Assembly: GCF_036636695.1 (NCBI RefSeq)
Contig: NZ_JAVWNW010000005.1
Strand: one strand, 5' to 3'
Length of the DNA: 64,000 nucleotides
Source of the DNA: Anaerorhabdus sp036636695
Lineage (GTDB): Bacteria > Bacillota_I > Bacilli_A > Erysipelotrichales > Erysipelotrichaceae
The position numbers and the translations under genes were made by a program. The notes beneath the pieces were generated by a model. It saw only the letters and a list, made by a program, of their open reading frames with translations, searched no databases and was not told the DNA's origin. Below are positions 16,568 to 24,463 of the stretch, one piece after another; position 1 is the first letter of the stretch; every line of letters starts with the position of its first letter.

Positions 16568-16600
16568 GATTAGGGGGATGAGCTCCCCCTAATCAATTTT
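16568..16600 (+). terminator. Strong hairpin between oppA and oppB
   Basis: GATTAGGGGGA (16568-16578) pairs with TCCCCCTAATC (16584-16594), 11 base pairs with a 5-nt loop, then AATTTTTT. It should end most oppA transcripts; a start at the internal promoter removes part of the 5' arm. Confidence 0.9.
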
Positions 16601-16626
16601 TTATGAATAGAGGAGGATGAGTTATT

Positions 16627-18123
16627 GTGAGGAGATATATTTTTGGAAGAGTAATACGGTCAATTATCTCTATCTTTTTGGTCACCACAATTGCGATAGT
16701 TATGATCCAAACACTGTTACCTCGTGACTTAGTGTTTAAAGTGGATCAAACCTATATCAAATTAGGTGGTAAAATTGATGAAAAAACAAGATACAAATAT
16801 ATAAAATGGGAAAGCATTGGCTATCTCGATTTTGTTGAGCAAAAAGATATGTGCAGTGCACTAGAAGGTTCAGAATTAGCTAAATGTATTGAAGCTGGTT
16901 CAGCTGAGTCAAAGAAGATTGCAGATGAATATAAGGCTAAAGGATACACGATTGAGACCTATAAGGGGTCTGGTTTGTTGTATGCTTTTAAAGATAAGCC
17001 GGTAACGACAATCGTTCTTGATTTCTATAAGAATCTTATAACAATAGATAATCCTTGGGCTGTAAAGGATCCACAAAATCCCGACCTAGAACGTAAGGTT
17101 TATGTTGGAACTGACTTTAATGGTTTACCAGCTATTATGTGTTCTGGTTGTGAGAATAAATATTTATTCTACGTAGATTCAAATTTCCCTTTCTTACATC
17201 AAAATTTAATTGAGTTAGATTTGGGAACTTCTTATCCAACTTTTGATGGACAATCAATTATTGATGTTATTTCAAGCGAACAAGGTACAACTGTAAATAA
17301 AGAAGTTACTTTTGAAACAGGTACAACTTCAAAATCGCCACTACAACTACATAGCTGTAGATATAAGGCAACTTCTACATTAGACCGTATGGATACTCAA
17401 AAGTTTAATGATAACTATGCAAATTGTGCATCTTATAAGAGTGATCCATCAATGATGTCTATTTCTATGACATTTGGTATTTTATCTTTAATTCTTGCTT
17501 ATATAATTTCATTACCTTTTGGAATTTTCATGGCTAGTAAAAAAGGTAAGTTTGTCGATAAAATGGGTATTGTGTATATTAACTTTATGATTGCTGTACC
17601 ATCTTTAGCGTTTATTTACTTTGGTCGTTTAATTGGTACTACTTTCTTTGGTTTACCAGATAAATTCCCAGTATTAGGATCTCATAATTTCTTGAGTTAT
17701 GTCTTACCGTTAATTATTTTAGCGTTATTGAATACTTCTGGATTAATGATTTGGATTCGTCGTTATATGATTGACCAATCAAGTGCTGATTATGTTAAGT
17801 TTGCACGTGCTAAAGGTTTATCACAAAATGAAATTTTCATTAAACACATTTTAAGAAATGCAATTATTCCAATTGCACAAGGTTTACCAGCTTCAATCGT
17901 ATTAACGATTAGTGGTGCCGTTATTACTGAAACAGTATTTGCAATTCCTGGTATGGGTAAACTATTGCCAGATGCAATTAAAGCATATAACAATAACTTA
18001 ATTATTGCGTTGACATTAATCTTCACATCCGTGTCTATCTTTGCGGTATTGTTCGGTGATTTATTGATTACTTGGTTAGATCCTCGTATTCAATTAACAG
18101 AGAAAGAGGGGGGTGCAAAATAA
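16627..18123 (+). CDS. Oligopeptide ABC transporter permease (OppB/AmiC type)
   Basis: A 498-residue integral membrane permease. After the first membrane segment (about residues 10-30) comes an unusually long outer-side insertion of about 240 residues (roughly 35-275) rich in charged residues and cysteines (pairs such as CSALEGSELAKC and CSGC). Five membrane segments follow from residue 278, with the EAA-loop region YVKFARAKGLSQNEIFIKHI. Streptococcal AmiC has the same enlarged form and size. The start is the GTG at 16627, with AGGAGG 10 nt before it. Its stop overlaps the oppC start by 1 nt. Confidence 0.93.
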   Translation: MRRYIFGRVIRSIISIFLVTTIAIVMIQTLLPRDLVFKVDQTYIKLGGKIDEKTRYKYIKWESIGYLDFVEQKDMCSALEGSELAKCIEAGSAESKKIADEYKAKGYTIETYKGSGLLYAFKDKPVTTIVLDFYKNLITIDNPWAVKDPQNPDLERKVYVGTDFNGLPAIMCSGCENKYLFYVDSNFPFLHQNLIELDLGTSYPTFDGQSIIDVISSEQGTTVNKEVTFETGTTSKSPLQLHSCRYKATSTLDRMDTQKFNDNYANCASYKSDPSMMSISMTFGILSLILAYIISLPFGIFMASKKGKFVDKMGIVYINFMIAVPSLAFIYFGRLIGTTFFGLPDKFPVLGSHNFLSYVLPLIILALLNTSGLMIWIRRYMIDQSSADYVKFARAKGLSQNEIFIKHILRNAIIPIAQGLPASIVLTISGAVITETVFAIPGMGKLLPDAIKAYNNNLIIALTLIFTSVSIFAVLFGDLLITWLDPRIQLTEKEGGAK

Positions 18124-19040
18124 TGACTGATAATAAATTTACTTTTGTCAATATTGACGAATTAGAATCAGAACATATAGCTGCTCCTCAATATTCTTAT
18201 TGGAAATCAGTATTTAAGAAATTCTTTGCAAGTAAAGTTACAATCTTCTTCTTGGTTGTTTCTATAATTGTTCTTACATTAGCATTAATTCAACCAATGC
18301 TTAGTGGATATAATCCTTCTCAACACGTTAATATTAATGTGCCAGGATCAAAATTCAATCCACCTAATGCAACAGAATGGTTTGGTACAGATTCATTTGG
18401 TGATAGTTTGTTTGACCAAGTTTGGTTAGGTGCTAGAACTTCCTTATTTATCGCTTTCTCAGCAACTGCAATCACAACAGTATTAGGTGTAATTGTGGGT
18501 GCTTTCTGGGGATATTTAAAGAGTTTAGATAAATTCATGCTTGAAATTTACAACGTTATTGCGAATGTACCTTTTACATTATTAGTCTTCGTTCTTATGT
18601 ATATTTTAGGACGTGGTACAACACAATTAATATTCTCACTTTCTGTAACATCTTGGTTAAGTACGGCATATTTCATTCGTGTTCAAGTAATGATTATTCG
18701 TGACCGTGAATATAACTTGGCGAGTCGTTGCTTAGGTACTTCAAATTGGAATATTGTTAAAAACAATGTACTCCCATATTTGATTTCAGTTATCGTTACA
18801 TCAATTTCTAGAGATATTCCATCTTTCATTTCATTGGAAGTATTCTTATCTTATTTAGGAATTGGAGTTGGTGAAAAAACAGCATCACTTGGTAAAACAA
18901 TTAGTGATAATACAGTTTATTTAGCTCAATCACCGCATACATTCTGGATTCCAGTTGCAGTATTGGCATTAATTACTATTTCACTTTATGTAGTAGGACA
19001 AAATTTGGCAGACGCGTCTGATCCAAAGACACATATTTAG
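18123..19040 (+). CDS. Oligopeptide ABC transporter permease (OppC/AmiD type)
   Basis: A 305-residue second permease subunit. Begins with a hydrophilic tail of about 40 residues, then a membrane segment IFFLVVSIIVLTLALIQP, the conserved GTDSFGDSLFDQVWLGARTSL block, and an EAA-type loop at YNLASRCLGTSNWNIVKNNVLP. The ATG at 18123 overlaps the oppB stop (TAATG), with AGAGGGGGG upstream; the longer frame start at 18072 lies deep inside oppB. Confidence 0.93.
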   Translation: MTDNKFTFVNIDELESEHIAAPQYSYWKSVFKKFFASKVTIFFLVVSIIVLTLALIQPMLSGYNPSQHVNINVPGSKFNPPNATEWFGTDSFGDSLFDQVWLGARTSLFIAFSATAITTVLGVIVGAFWGYLKSLDKFMLEIYNVIANVPFTLLVFVLMYILGRGTTQLIFSLSVTSWLSTAYFIRVQVMIIRDREYNLASRCLGTSNWNIVKNNVLPYLISVIVTSISRDIPSFISLEVFLSYLGIGVGEKTASLGKTISDNTVYLAQSPHTFWIPVAVLALITISLYVVGQNLADASDPKTHI

Positions 19041-19053
19041 GAGGGATTTTAAG

Positions 19054-20109
19054 ATGGAAAGAAAAATCGTACTATCTGCTTCTGATATCGTGGTTAAGTT
19101 CAAGGTTCGTTCAAAAGAACTTACAGCAATTCGTAATGTATCACTTGAATTATATGAGGGTGAAACACTAGCGATTGTTGGTGAATCAGGAAGCGGAAAA
19201 TCAGTATTAACAAAAACATTTACTGGAATGTTAGAAGTAAATGGAGTTGTGGATAATGGTAAAATTATATTCGAAGATAGAAATCTATTAGATATTAAAA
19301 ATGATAAAGGCTGGGAAGAAATTCGTGGACGTAAGATTGCGACAGTATTCCAAGACCCAATGACTTCACTAAATCCAATTCTAACAATTGGAAGACAAAT
19401 TACGGAAGTTATTGAAAAACACCAAAAAATGACTAAGTCTGAAGCGAAAGCTGAAGCTATTCAAATGATGGAAAAAGTTGGTATTCATAATGCGGCTCAA
19501 CGTTTTGATGAATATCCATTCCAATACTCTGGTGGTATGCGTCAACGTATCGTTATTGCGATTGCGTTAGCATGTAAACCTAAAATCTTAATTTGTGATG
19601 AACCTACAACAGCATTAGATGTTACAATTCAAGCACAAATTATTCGTTTGATTCGTGACTTACAACAAGAATACGGATTTACAACAATTTATATTACACA
19701 TGACTTAGGTGTTGTGGCGAATGTTGCAGACCGTGTTGCAGTTATGTATAGTGGTCAAATTATTGAATACGGAAAAGTTGAAGATATCTTCTACAATCCT
19801 CGTCATCCATATACATGGGGACTTCTTTCTTCACTTCCTCAATTAGGATTAAAGGGAGAAGAATTATACGCAATTCCAGGTACTCCACCTTCACTTTATG
19901 ATCAAATTAAAGGTGATGCATTTGCAATGCGTAGTCCTTATGCAATGAAAATTGATTTTGAAGAAGAACCTCCTATGTTTTCAGTAAGTGGAACACACTT
20001 TGTGAAATCATGGTTGGCTGATCCTCGTGCTCCGAAGGTAGAACCTCCAGAAGCAATCAGAACATTGCATGAACGTATGTTGAAAGTAGCAGGTAAATAC
20101 AATGACTAA
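19054..20109 (+). CDS. Oligopeptide ABC transporter ATPase (OppD/AmiE type)
   Basis: A 351-residue ATPase of the peptide transporter. Walker A GESGSGKSVL near residue 46, Q-loop TVFQDPMTSLNP, signature YSGGMRQRIVIA, Walker B KILICDEPTTALD and H-loop ITHDLGV. The C-terminal oligopeptide-type extension with RHPYTWGLLSSLP is present; the cysteine-rich Fe-S cluster seen in some family members is not evident. AGGAGG precedes the ATG, and the gene overlaps oppF by 8 nt. Confidence 0.94.
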   Translation: MERKIVLSASDIVVKFKVRSKELTAIRNVSLELYEGETLAIVGESGSGKSVLTKTFTGMLEVNGVVDNGKIIFEDRNLLDIKNDKGWEEIRGRKIATVFQDPMTSLNPILTIGRQITEVIEKHQKMTKSEAKAEAIQMMEKVGIHNAAQRFDEYPFQYSGGMRQRIVIAIALACKPKILICDEPTTALDVTIQAQIIRLIRDLQQEYGFTTIYITHDLGVVANVADRVAVMYSGQIIEYGKVEDIFYNPRHPYTWGLLSSLPQLGLKGEELYAIPGTPPSLYDQIKGDAFAMRSPYAMKIDFEEEPPMFSVSGTHFVKSWLADPRAPKVEPPEAIRTLHERMLKVAGKYND

Positions 20110-21037
20110 TTCTAAGGAAAAACTTTTAGAAGTAAAAGATTTAGCCGTTACTTTTACACAAGGTAAGAAATCATTTACGGCTGTAAAAAATGTTACGTTT
20201 GATGTTTATAAAGGTGAAACATTCTCACTAGTTGGTGAGTCTGGTTCTGGAAAAACAACAATCGGACGTGCAATTATTAAAATCAATCCTACAAGTGCTG
20301 GTGAAGTATTATTTCATGGCAAAAAAATAAATGGTAAATTGGATGAAACTACAAATCGCGAAGTAATTCGTAATATTCAAATGGTTTTCCAAGATCCAGC
20401 TGCATCATTGAATGAACGTGCAACGATTGATTACATCGTTTCAGAAGGATTACATAATTTCCATTTGTATAAAAATGAAAATGAACGTAAAGAAAAAGTA
20501 CAAAATGCTTTAGCGAGTGTTGGGTTACTTCCTGAACATGCTTCTCGTTATCCACATGAGTTCTCTGGTGGTCAACGTCAACGTATTGGAATTGCACGTG
20601 CAATGGTAATGGAACCTGAATTACTAATTGCGGATGAACCAATTTCAGCACTTGATGTATCAATTCGTGCTCAAGTATTAAACTTGTTGAAAAAATTCCA
20701 ACAAGAAAAGAATTTAACAGTTCTATTTGTTGCTCATGACTTATCTGTTGTTCGATTTATTTCTGATCGTATTGCAGTAATTCATAAAGGACGTATTGTT
20801 GAACTTGCAGAGACTGAGGAACTATTTACAAATAGTCTTCATCCTTATACAAAGAGTTTGTTATCTGCAGTTCCTTTACCAGATCCACATATTGAGAAAA
20901 CAAAAGAGTTAATTGTGTATAATGAAGATATGCATGATTATTCAGTTGATAAACCTGAATTTCATGAAATCAAGCCTGGACACTTTGTGTGGGCAAATCA
21001 ACAAGAATTAGCTGAATATAAAAAAGAACTTAAATAA
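20102..21037 (+). CDS. Oligopeptide ABC transporter ATPase (OppF/AmiF type)
   Basis: A 311-residue second ATPase. Walker A GESGSGKTTIGRAI, Q-loop MVFQDPAASLN, signature FSGGQRQRIGIARAM, Walker B LLIADEPISALD and H-loop VAHDLSV. The C-terminal LHPYTKSLLSAVPLPDP block is typical of OppF. Overlap with oppD implies coupled translation. It is the last gene of the operon, closed by a terminator 3 nt after the stop. Confidence 0.94.
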   Translation: MTNSKEKLLEVKDLAVTFTQGKKSFTAVKNVTFDVYKGETFSLVGESGSGKTTIGRAIIKINPTSAGEVLFHGKKINGKLDETTNREVIRNIQMVFQDPAASLNERATIDYIVSEGLHNFHLYKNENERKEKVQNALASVGLLPEHASRYPHEFSGGQRQRIGIARAMVMEPELLIADEPISALDVSIRAQVLNLLKKFQQEKNLTVLFVAHDLSVVRFISDRIAVIHKGRIVELAETEELFTNSLHPYTKSLLSAVPLPDPHIEKTKELIVYNEDMHDYSVDKPEFHEIKPGHFVWANQQELAEYKKELK

Positions 21038-21040
21038 AGT

Positions 21041-21086
21041 AAGAGCAGTAATCATCAAATTGATGGCTACTGCTCTTTTCTTTTTA
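21041..21086. terminator. Terminator between oppF and the XRE gene
   Basis: AAGAGCAGTA (21041-21050) pairs with TACTGCTCTT (21068-21077), with inner CATCA/TGATG pairing and a TTTTCTTTTT tail. The genes on both sides converge here. Confidence 0.9.
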
Positions 21087-22043
21087 TTTCTCGTCATCGT
21101 CATCATCGTCGTCTTCATCATCAAGATCATAAACAACATTGATTCCAGAGTCATCTTTATTCTTTGTAGCATATTCTACATCAACCCAAGCATCTTTTTT
21201 ATTACGTTTGAATAAATTTTTAAAAAAGTGAACAAGGTAGTAATATACAGGAATAGTTATAAATACGACCCAACCTGGATGCCATGCACCATATACAAAT
21301 CCTACATAAATAAAGATAGTGAATGCAAGCATTGAATAGTTGAAACAATATGGATTTCTTTTACGAATAGCCTTAGCAAAACTTGTATATATGGGAATAG
21401 TACATAATAGAATCCACGCAGGATGCCACATACTTTCGAAGATACCTAGATATAAGAAACCAAGGAAAGCAATAACACCATAAGGAATGTAGTCAAAGAC
21501 TGTGCGGGGATGTCTTTTATACGAATAATCATCATCAGACCATTCTTCGTTCCACCAATCTTCACGTTCTACTTTTTTACCATTTATATATACACCATCG
21601 TTGTCTGCATCGATTGTTTCATTATCACTACTTTTTGCACGCATGCCTTTTCTTCCTAAATGAAATTCATCTTTTTCTTTAGATACTACATGAATACCAT
21701 CCCAAGAGATATCAACAATATCATCACCATCATTGACATGGATGCCATCCCAACCAACATGTACTTTTCCTTTTCTTTTATTAGAATTGGTAGTATCGTC
21801 GGTTGCTTGTTCCTGTGTTTTTTCTTCAGTATTAGTTTCTGAAGTTGCTTTTAACATTTCATCCAGTGAAATATTATATAATTTTGCAAGTAAGATTAAA
21901 TTATCAGTGTCAGGAGAAGATTCTGCTCGTTCCCATTTACTAATAGCTTGTCTAGAAATCCCTAATTCCTGAGCAAGCTCTTCTTGTGAATAACCATGTT
22001 GCTTTCTTAAATCTACTAAACGGTTTGCAATTTCAATATTCAT
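21084..22043 (-). CDS. XRE regulator with beta-rich repeat, membrane segments and poly-Asp tail
   Basis: Residues 1-62 are an XRE helix-turn-helix (HGYSQEELAQELGISRQAISKWERA). Residues about 95-160 contain short repeated strands of the form V-x-W-D-G-I-H-V and D-G-V-Y-I-N-G-K. Four hydrophobic segments follow (about 185-285), then a charged end finishing in a run of aspartates. The neighbour at 22057-22473 has the same helix-turn-helix plus strand repeats without the membrane part. They are 13 nt apart and read in the same direction, so probably one operon. Signal and target genes are unknown. Confidence 0.8.
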   Translation of the reverse strand: MNIEIANRLVDLRKQHGYSQEELAQELGISRQAISKWERAESSPDTDNLILLAKLYNISLDEMLKATSETNTEEKTQEQATDDTTNSNKRKGKVHVGWDGIHVNDGDDIVDISWDGIHVVSKEKDEFHLGRKGMRAKSSDNETIDADNDGVYINGKKVEREDWWNEEWSDDDYSYKRHPRTVFDYIPYGVIAFLGFLYLGIFESMWHPAWILLCTIPIYTSFAKAIRKRNPYCFNYSMLAFTIFIYVGFVYGAWHPGWVVFITIPVYYYLVHFFKNLFKRNKKDAWVDVEYATKNKDDSGINVVYDLDDEDDDDDDDEK

Positions 22044-22056
22044 ATTCTCTTTCTCC

Positions 22057-22473
22057 TTATTTTACTTCTTCATCATATTCAAAGATGATATTTACTTTTT
22101 TTACAAGTTGCCCATTTTTGAAGATACCATTCTTGGTTACTTCCAAATCATTGTTAGGTGAATTAATGACAACACCTTCTTCGTTGATTTGGATACTTTT
22201 ATCATTATAACTTATTTCTATCCCATTTGAATTAATGTGAAGATTTCCATTAAATGAATTGCTATTTTCGTTTGGATCATGAATTAGTTCATCAATACTA
22301 CATTGATATAATCGTGCTAAGGCAATTAAATCATCACTGTTTGGTTTTAATTCACCATTTTCCCATTGTCTTACAGTTTCTAGGGAAACCTTAACTTTAG
22401 TAGCACATTCCTCTTGAGTTAAATAATGACTTGTACGCAAATTGATAAGACGTTTTGATATATCTTTATTCAT
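22057..22473 (-). CDS. XRE regulator with beta-rich repeat, soluble paralogue
   Basis: A 138-residue protein. Helix-turn-helix at residues 8-62 (HYLTQEECATKVKVSLETVRQWENG). The rest is made of short beta-type units: GNLHINSNGIEISYNDKSI, then QINEEGVVINS and LEVTKNGIFKNGQLV, like the middle part of the larger XRE protein downstream. No membrane segment. AAGGAG precedes the start. The pair looks like a duplication in which one copy gained or kept a membrane domain. Confidence 0.8.
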   Translation of the reverse strand: MNKDISKRLINLRTSHYLTQEECATKVKVSLETVRQWENGELKPNSDDLIALARLYQCSIDELIHDPNENSNSFNGNLHINSNGIEISYNDKSIQINEEGVVINSPNNDLEVTKNGIFKNGQLVKKVNIIFEYDEEVK

Positions 22474-22521
22474 ACTATTTTCTCCTTTTTGACTGACCTC
22501 ATTGTATCGAAAATAGTGTGG

Positions 22522-22547
22522 TTGCCTCTACCAATTCTGCTTTGAAA
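22522..22547 (+). promoter_or_regulatory. Candidate operator upstream of the XRE pair
   Basis: CTCTACCAAT (22526-22535), six bases, then TTGAAA (22542-22547), matching the element at 9383-9408 before another XRE gene. It lies about 50-75 nt upstream of the start at 22473, in inverted orientation relative to that gene. Confidence 0.35.
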
Positions 22548-22602
22548 CTCCGCAACTATCAGTTTCATATGCCTATTATAACGCAAAAAATGGGTGCATT
22601 AT

Positions 22603-22626
22603 AAAAAAAAGAAGGTATTTACCTTC
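22603..22626 (-). terminator. Terminator of the DUF3899 gene
   Basis: On the minus strand GAAGGTA-AA-TACCTTC is followed by eight T residues. The stop codon of the gene overlaps the first arm. Confidence 0.85.
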
Positions 22627-22952
22627 TAATAGAAGAATGTTAGTACAACCGCAAGAAACGCTAATACTCCACCAGCTCCTAAAAGCGGATTCGCTAGGTC
22701 TTTTCTTTCTTCCAATAACTGTCTTTTATATTCTAAATAACCACTTTTTGTTTGGCGATATCCAAAGAGATCAAAATCACCTTTAATCCATAAATATCGG
22801 AATATCCCAATGACTAGAGCCATTCCACCAGTTAATGTAAGTGTATTAATTATCCATAGAAAAGAAGGTCGCATAAAGTAGCTTACTGCTAATGAAATTA
22901 CTATGGAAAGGCCAATATAAATTGCACTTGTTTTTGTCAAATATTTTTTCAC
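22626..22952 (-). CDS. DUF3899 family membrane protein
   Basis: A 108-residue protein with three hydrophobic segments (about residues 10-27, 33-52 and 90-107) and the family hallmark GDFDLFGYRQTKSGYLEYKR between the second and third. The role is unknown in all members. It stands alone, divergent from the V-ATPase operon. The sequence after the third segment ends immediately, so the C-terminus is in or at the membrane. Confidence 0.8.
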   Translation of the reverse strand: MKKYLTKTSAIYIGLSIVISLAVSYFMRPSFLWIINTLTLTGGMALVIGIFRYLWIKGDFDLFGYRQTKSGYLEYKRQLLEERKDLANPLLGAGGVLAFLAVVLTFFY

Positions 22953-23016
22953 TATTATTACCTCGCAATTGATATTATTTTAACATGTTTAACCCCTTAA
23001 TAAAAGGCTTTTACCA

Positions 23017-23045
23017 TTGAAATGTGGTGTAAAAAGGAGTATAGT
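23017..23045 (+). promoter_or_regulatory. Promoter of the V-ATPase operon
   Basis: TTGAAA (23017-23022), 17 nt, TATAGT (23040-23045). It overlaps an in-frame ATG at 23022, showing that the first gene must start further downstream. Confidence 0.7.
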
Positions 23046-23078
23046 ACTATGGTAAGTTTGTTTGAAAGGAGAATCAAT

Positions 23079-23390
23079 ATGGAACTTAATGATATCCAAG
23101 AATTAATAAATAAAGATGAAACTGCCCGTAAAAAGGTAGATGAAGCCCATCAACTTAAGTTTGACATTAAGCAAAAGATTGCCAATGAAAAGAAAAGCAT
23201 TAGTGAGCAAGCTTGGATTGATGTAAAAAAAGAAGTTGATCAAATAAAAGAAGAATTAGATCAAGGTATCCAACAAGCTGCACATGATAATGATGCTAAT
23301 TTTCAAGAGGTATCAAAAAACATCGAAGAAGTCTTTCAAACAAAAAAAGATGAATGGTGCGAAACAATACTTAAACATTGTTTAGATTAA
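23079..23390 (+). CDS. V-type ATPase subunit G/H (peripheral stalk)
   Basis: A 103-residue charged, almost entirely alpha-helical protein predicted as a long coiled coil. It is the first gene of the V-ATPase operon, the place and size of the NtpF/AhaH stator subunit that pairs with subunit E to form the peripheral stalk. Sequence identity in this family is weak, so the call rests on position and coiled-coil character. The ATG at 23079 has AAGGAG 7 nt upstream. Confidence 0.7.
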   Translation: MELNDIQELINKDETARKKVDEAHQLKFDIKQKIANEKKSISEQAWIDVKKEVDQIKEELDQGIQQAAHDNDANFQEVSKNIEEVFQTKKDEWCETILKHCLD

Positions 23391-23412
23391 TTAGCTTGTA
23401 AGGAGGGTAGCC

Positions 23413-24450
23413 ATGACCAATAAGGCAGCAGGCGCACTTACAGCAAAAGCAAAAGCAATGTTTGGTGAACGTATTCGACCAGAAGAATATCAAACAATGT
23501 TACAAAAGAAGTCAGTAGCTGAAGTAGCAGCCTATTTAAAAAACGAAACTTATTATCGTGACGTTTTGGCAGGTATTAATGAAAAGGCAATTCATCGTGG
23601 ACAACTGGAAGCACTTTTAAGACAAGGGCTATTTATGCGCTTTTCGTCTTTGATGCGTTATGTTGGATCATCTAAAGATGGTTTTTACCGCTATGGAATA
23701 ATAGAAAACGAAATTCATGAAATTTTGAATTGTATTCAATCATTTGAAAGCAATGATAAAATCGTTTTTATTGCGAAGATGCCAACATACATTGAACAAC
23801 AAACATCATTTAAAATAAGTAATTTAGTTAATGTACACACATTTGATGAATTATTAGAAGTTTTAAAAAATACGGATTATGCACAAATTTTACGTCCACA
23901 TCGAACAGAAAAAATGGATGATTTTGATTTTGCGGCATGTGAAAGTGCACTAAGAAATTATTACTTTGAGACAGTACTTAAAATGATAGAAAAAGGATTT
24001 AGTGGATCCGATCGTAAAGATATAGAAGAGATATTCTTAACTCAAGTAGAACTTGAGAATATTACTAAAATCTATCGTTTGAAGAAATACTTCAATGCTT
24101 CTGTATCACAAATCAAAGAATTAATATCGCCTATAAGAATTAACTTTACAAAAAAAGATATAGAATATTTAGTCGAGCATTGCGATGCAGATGGTATCAT
24201 AGCTTATATTGATAAGACAAAGTATGGACGATATTTTGATCCACAACGTTTTGTTGACATTGAATACTTTACAAAACATATTAGTTTCAATATCAACAAG
24301 CATTATTTATATTTTAATTCAAGCCCAGATATTGTTTTGCTAGCTTATATGGTTCTTTCGGAGATGGAAGTTCAAAATATAGTGGATATTATCGAAGGTA
24401 TTCGTTATAAAATATCGCCTGAGAAGATTCAAAGGCTATTGATTTATTAG
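23413..24450 (+). CDS. ntpC: V-type ATPase subunit C
   Basis: A 345-residue subunit C (archaeal/bacterial V-type), the socket joining the central stalk (D/F) to the K ring. It has the all-helical pattern of the family, with repeated modules including VAAYLKNETYY and RGQLEALLRQGLF near the start and VDIIEGIRYKISPEKIQRLL at the end. AAGGAGGG precedes the ATG. Here it stands before subunit I instead of after K and E, as in the common ntp order. Confidence 0.9.
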   Translation: MTNKAAGALTAKAKAMFGERIRPEEYQTMLQKKSVAEVAAYLKNETYYRDVLAGINEKAIHRGQLEALLRQGLFMRFSSLMRYVGSSKDGFYRYGIIENEIHEILNCIQSFESNDKIVFIAKMPTYIEQQTSFKISNLVNVHTFDELLEVLKNTDYAQILRPHRTEKMDDFDFAACESALRNYYFETVLKMIEKGFSGSDRKDIEEIFLTQVELENITKIYRLKKYFNASVSQIKELISPIRINFTKKDIEYLVEHCDADGIIAYIDKTKYGRYFDPQRFVDIEYFTKHISFNINKHYLYFNSSPDIVLLAYMVLSEMEVQNIVDIIEGIRYKISPEKIQRLLIY

Positions 24451-24463
24451 AAGGGGGTTAATC

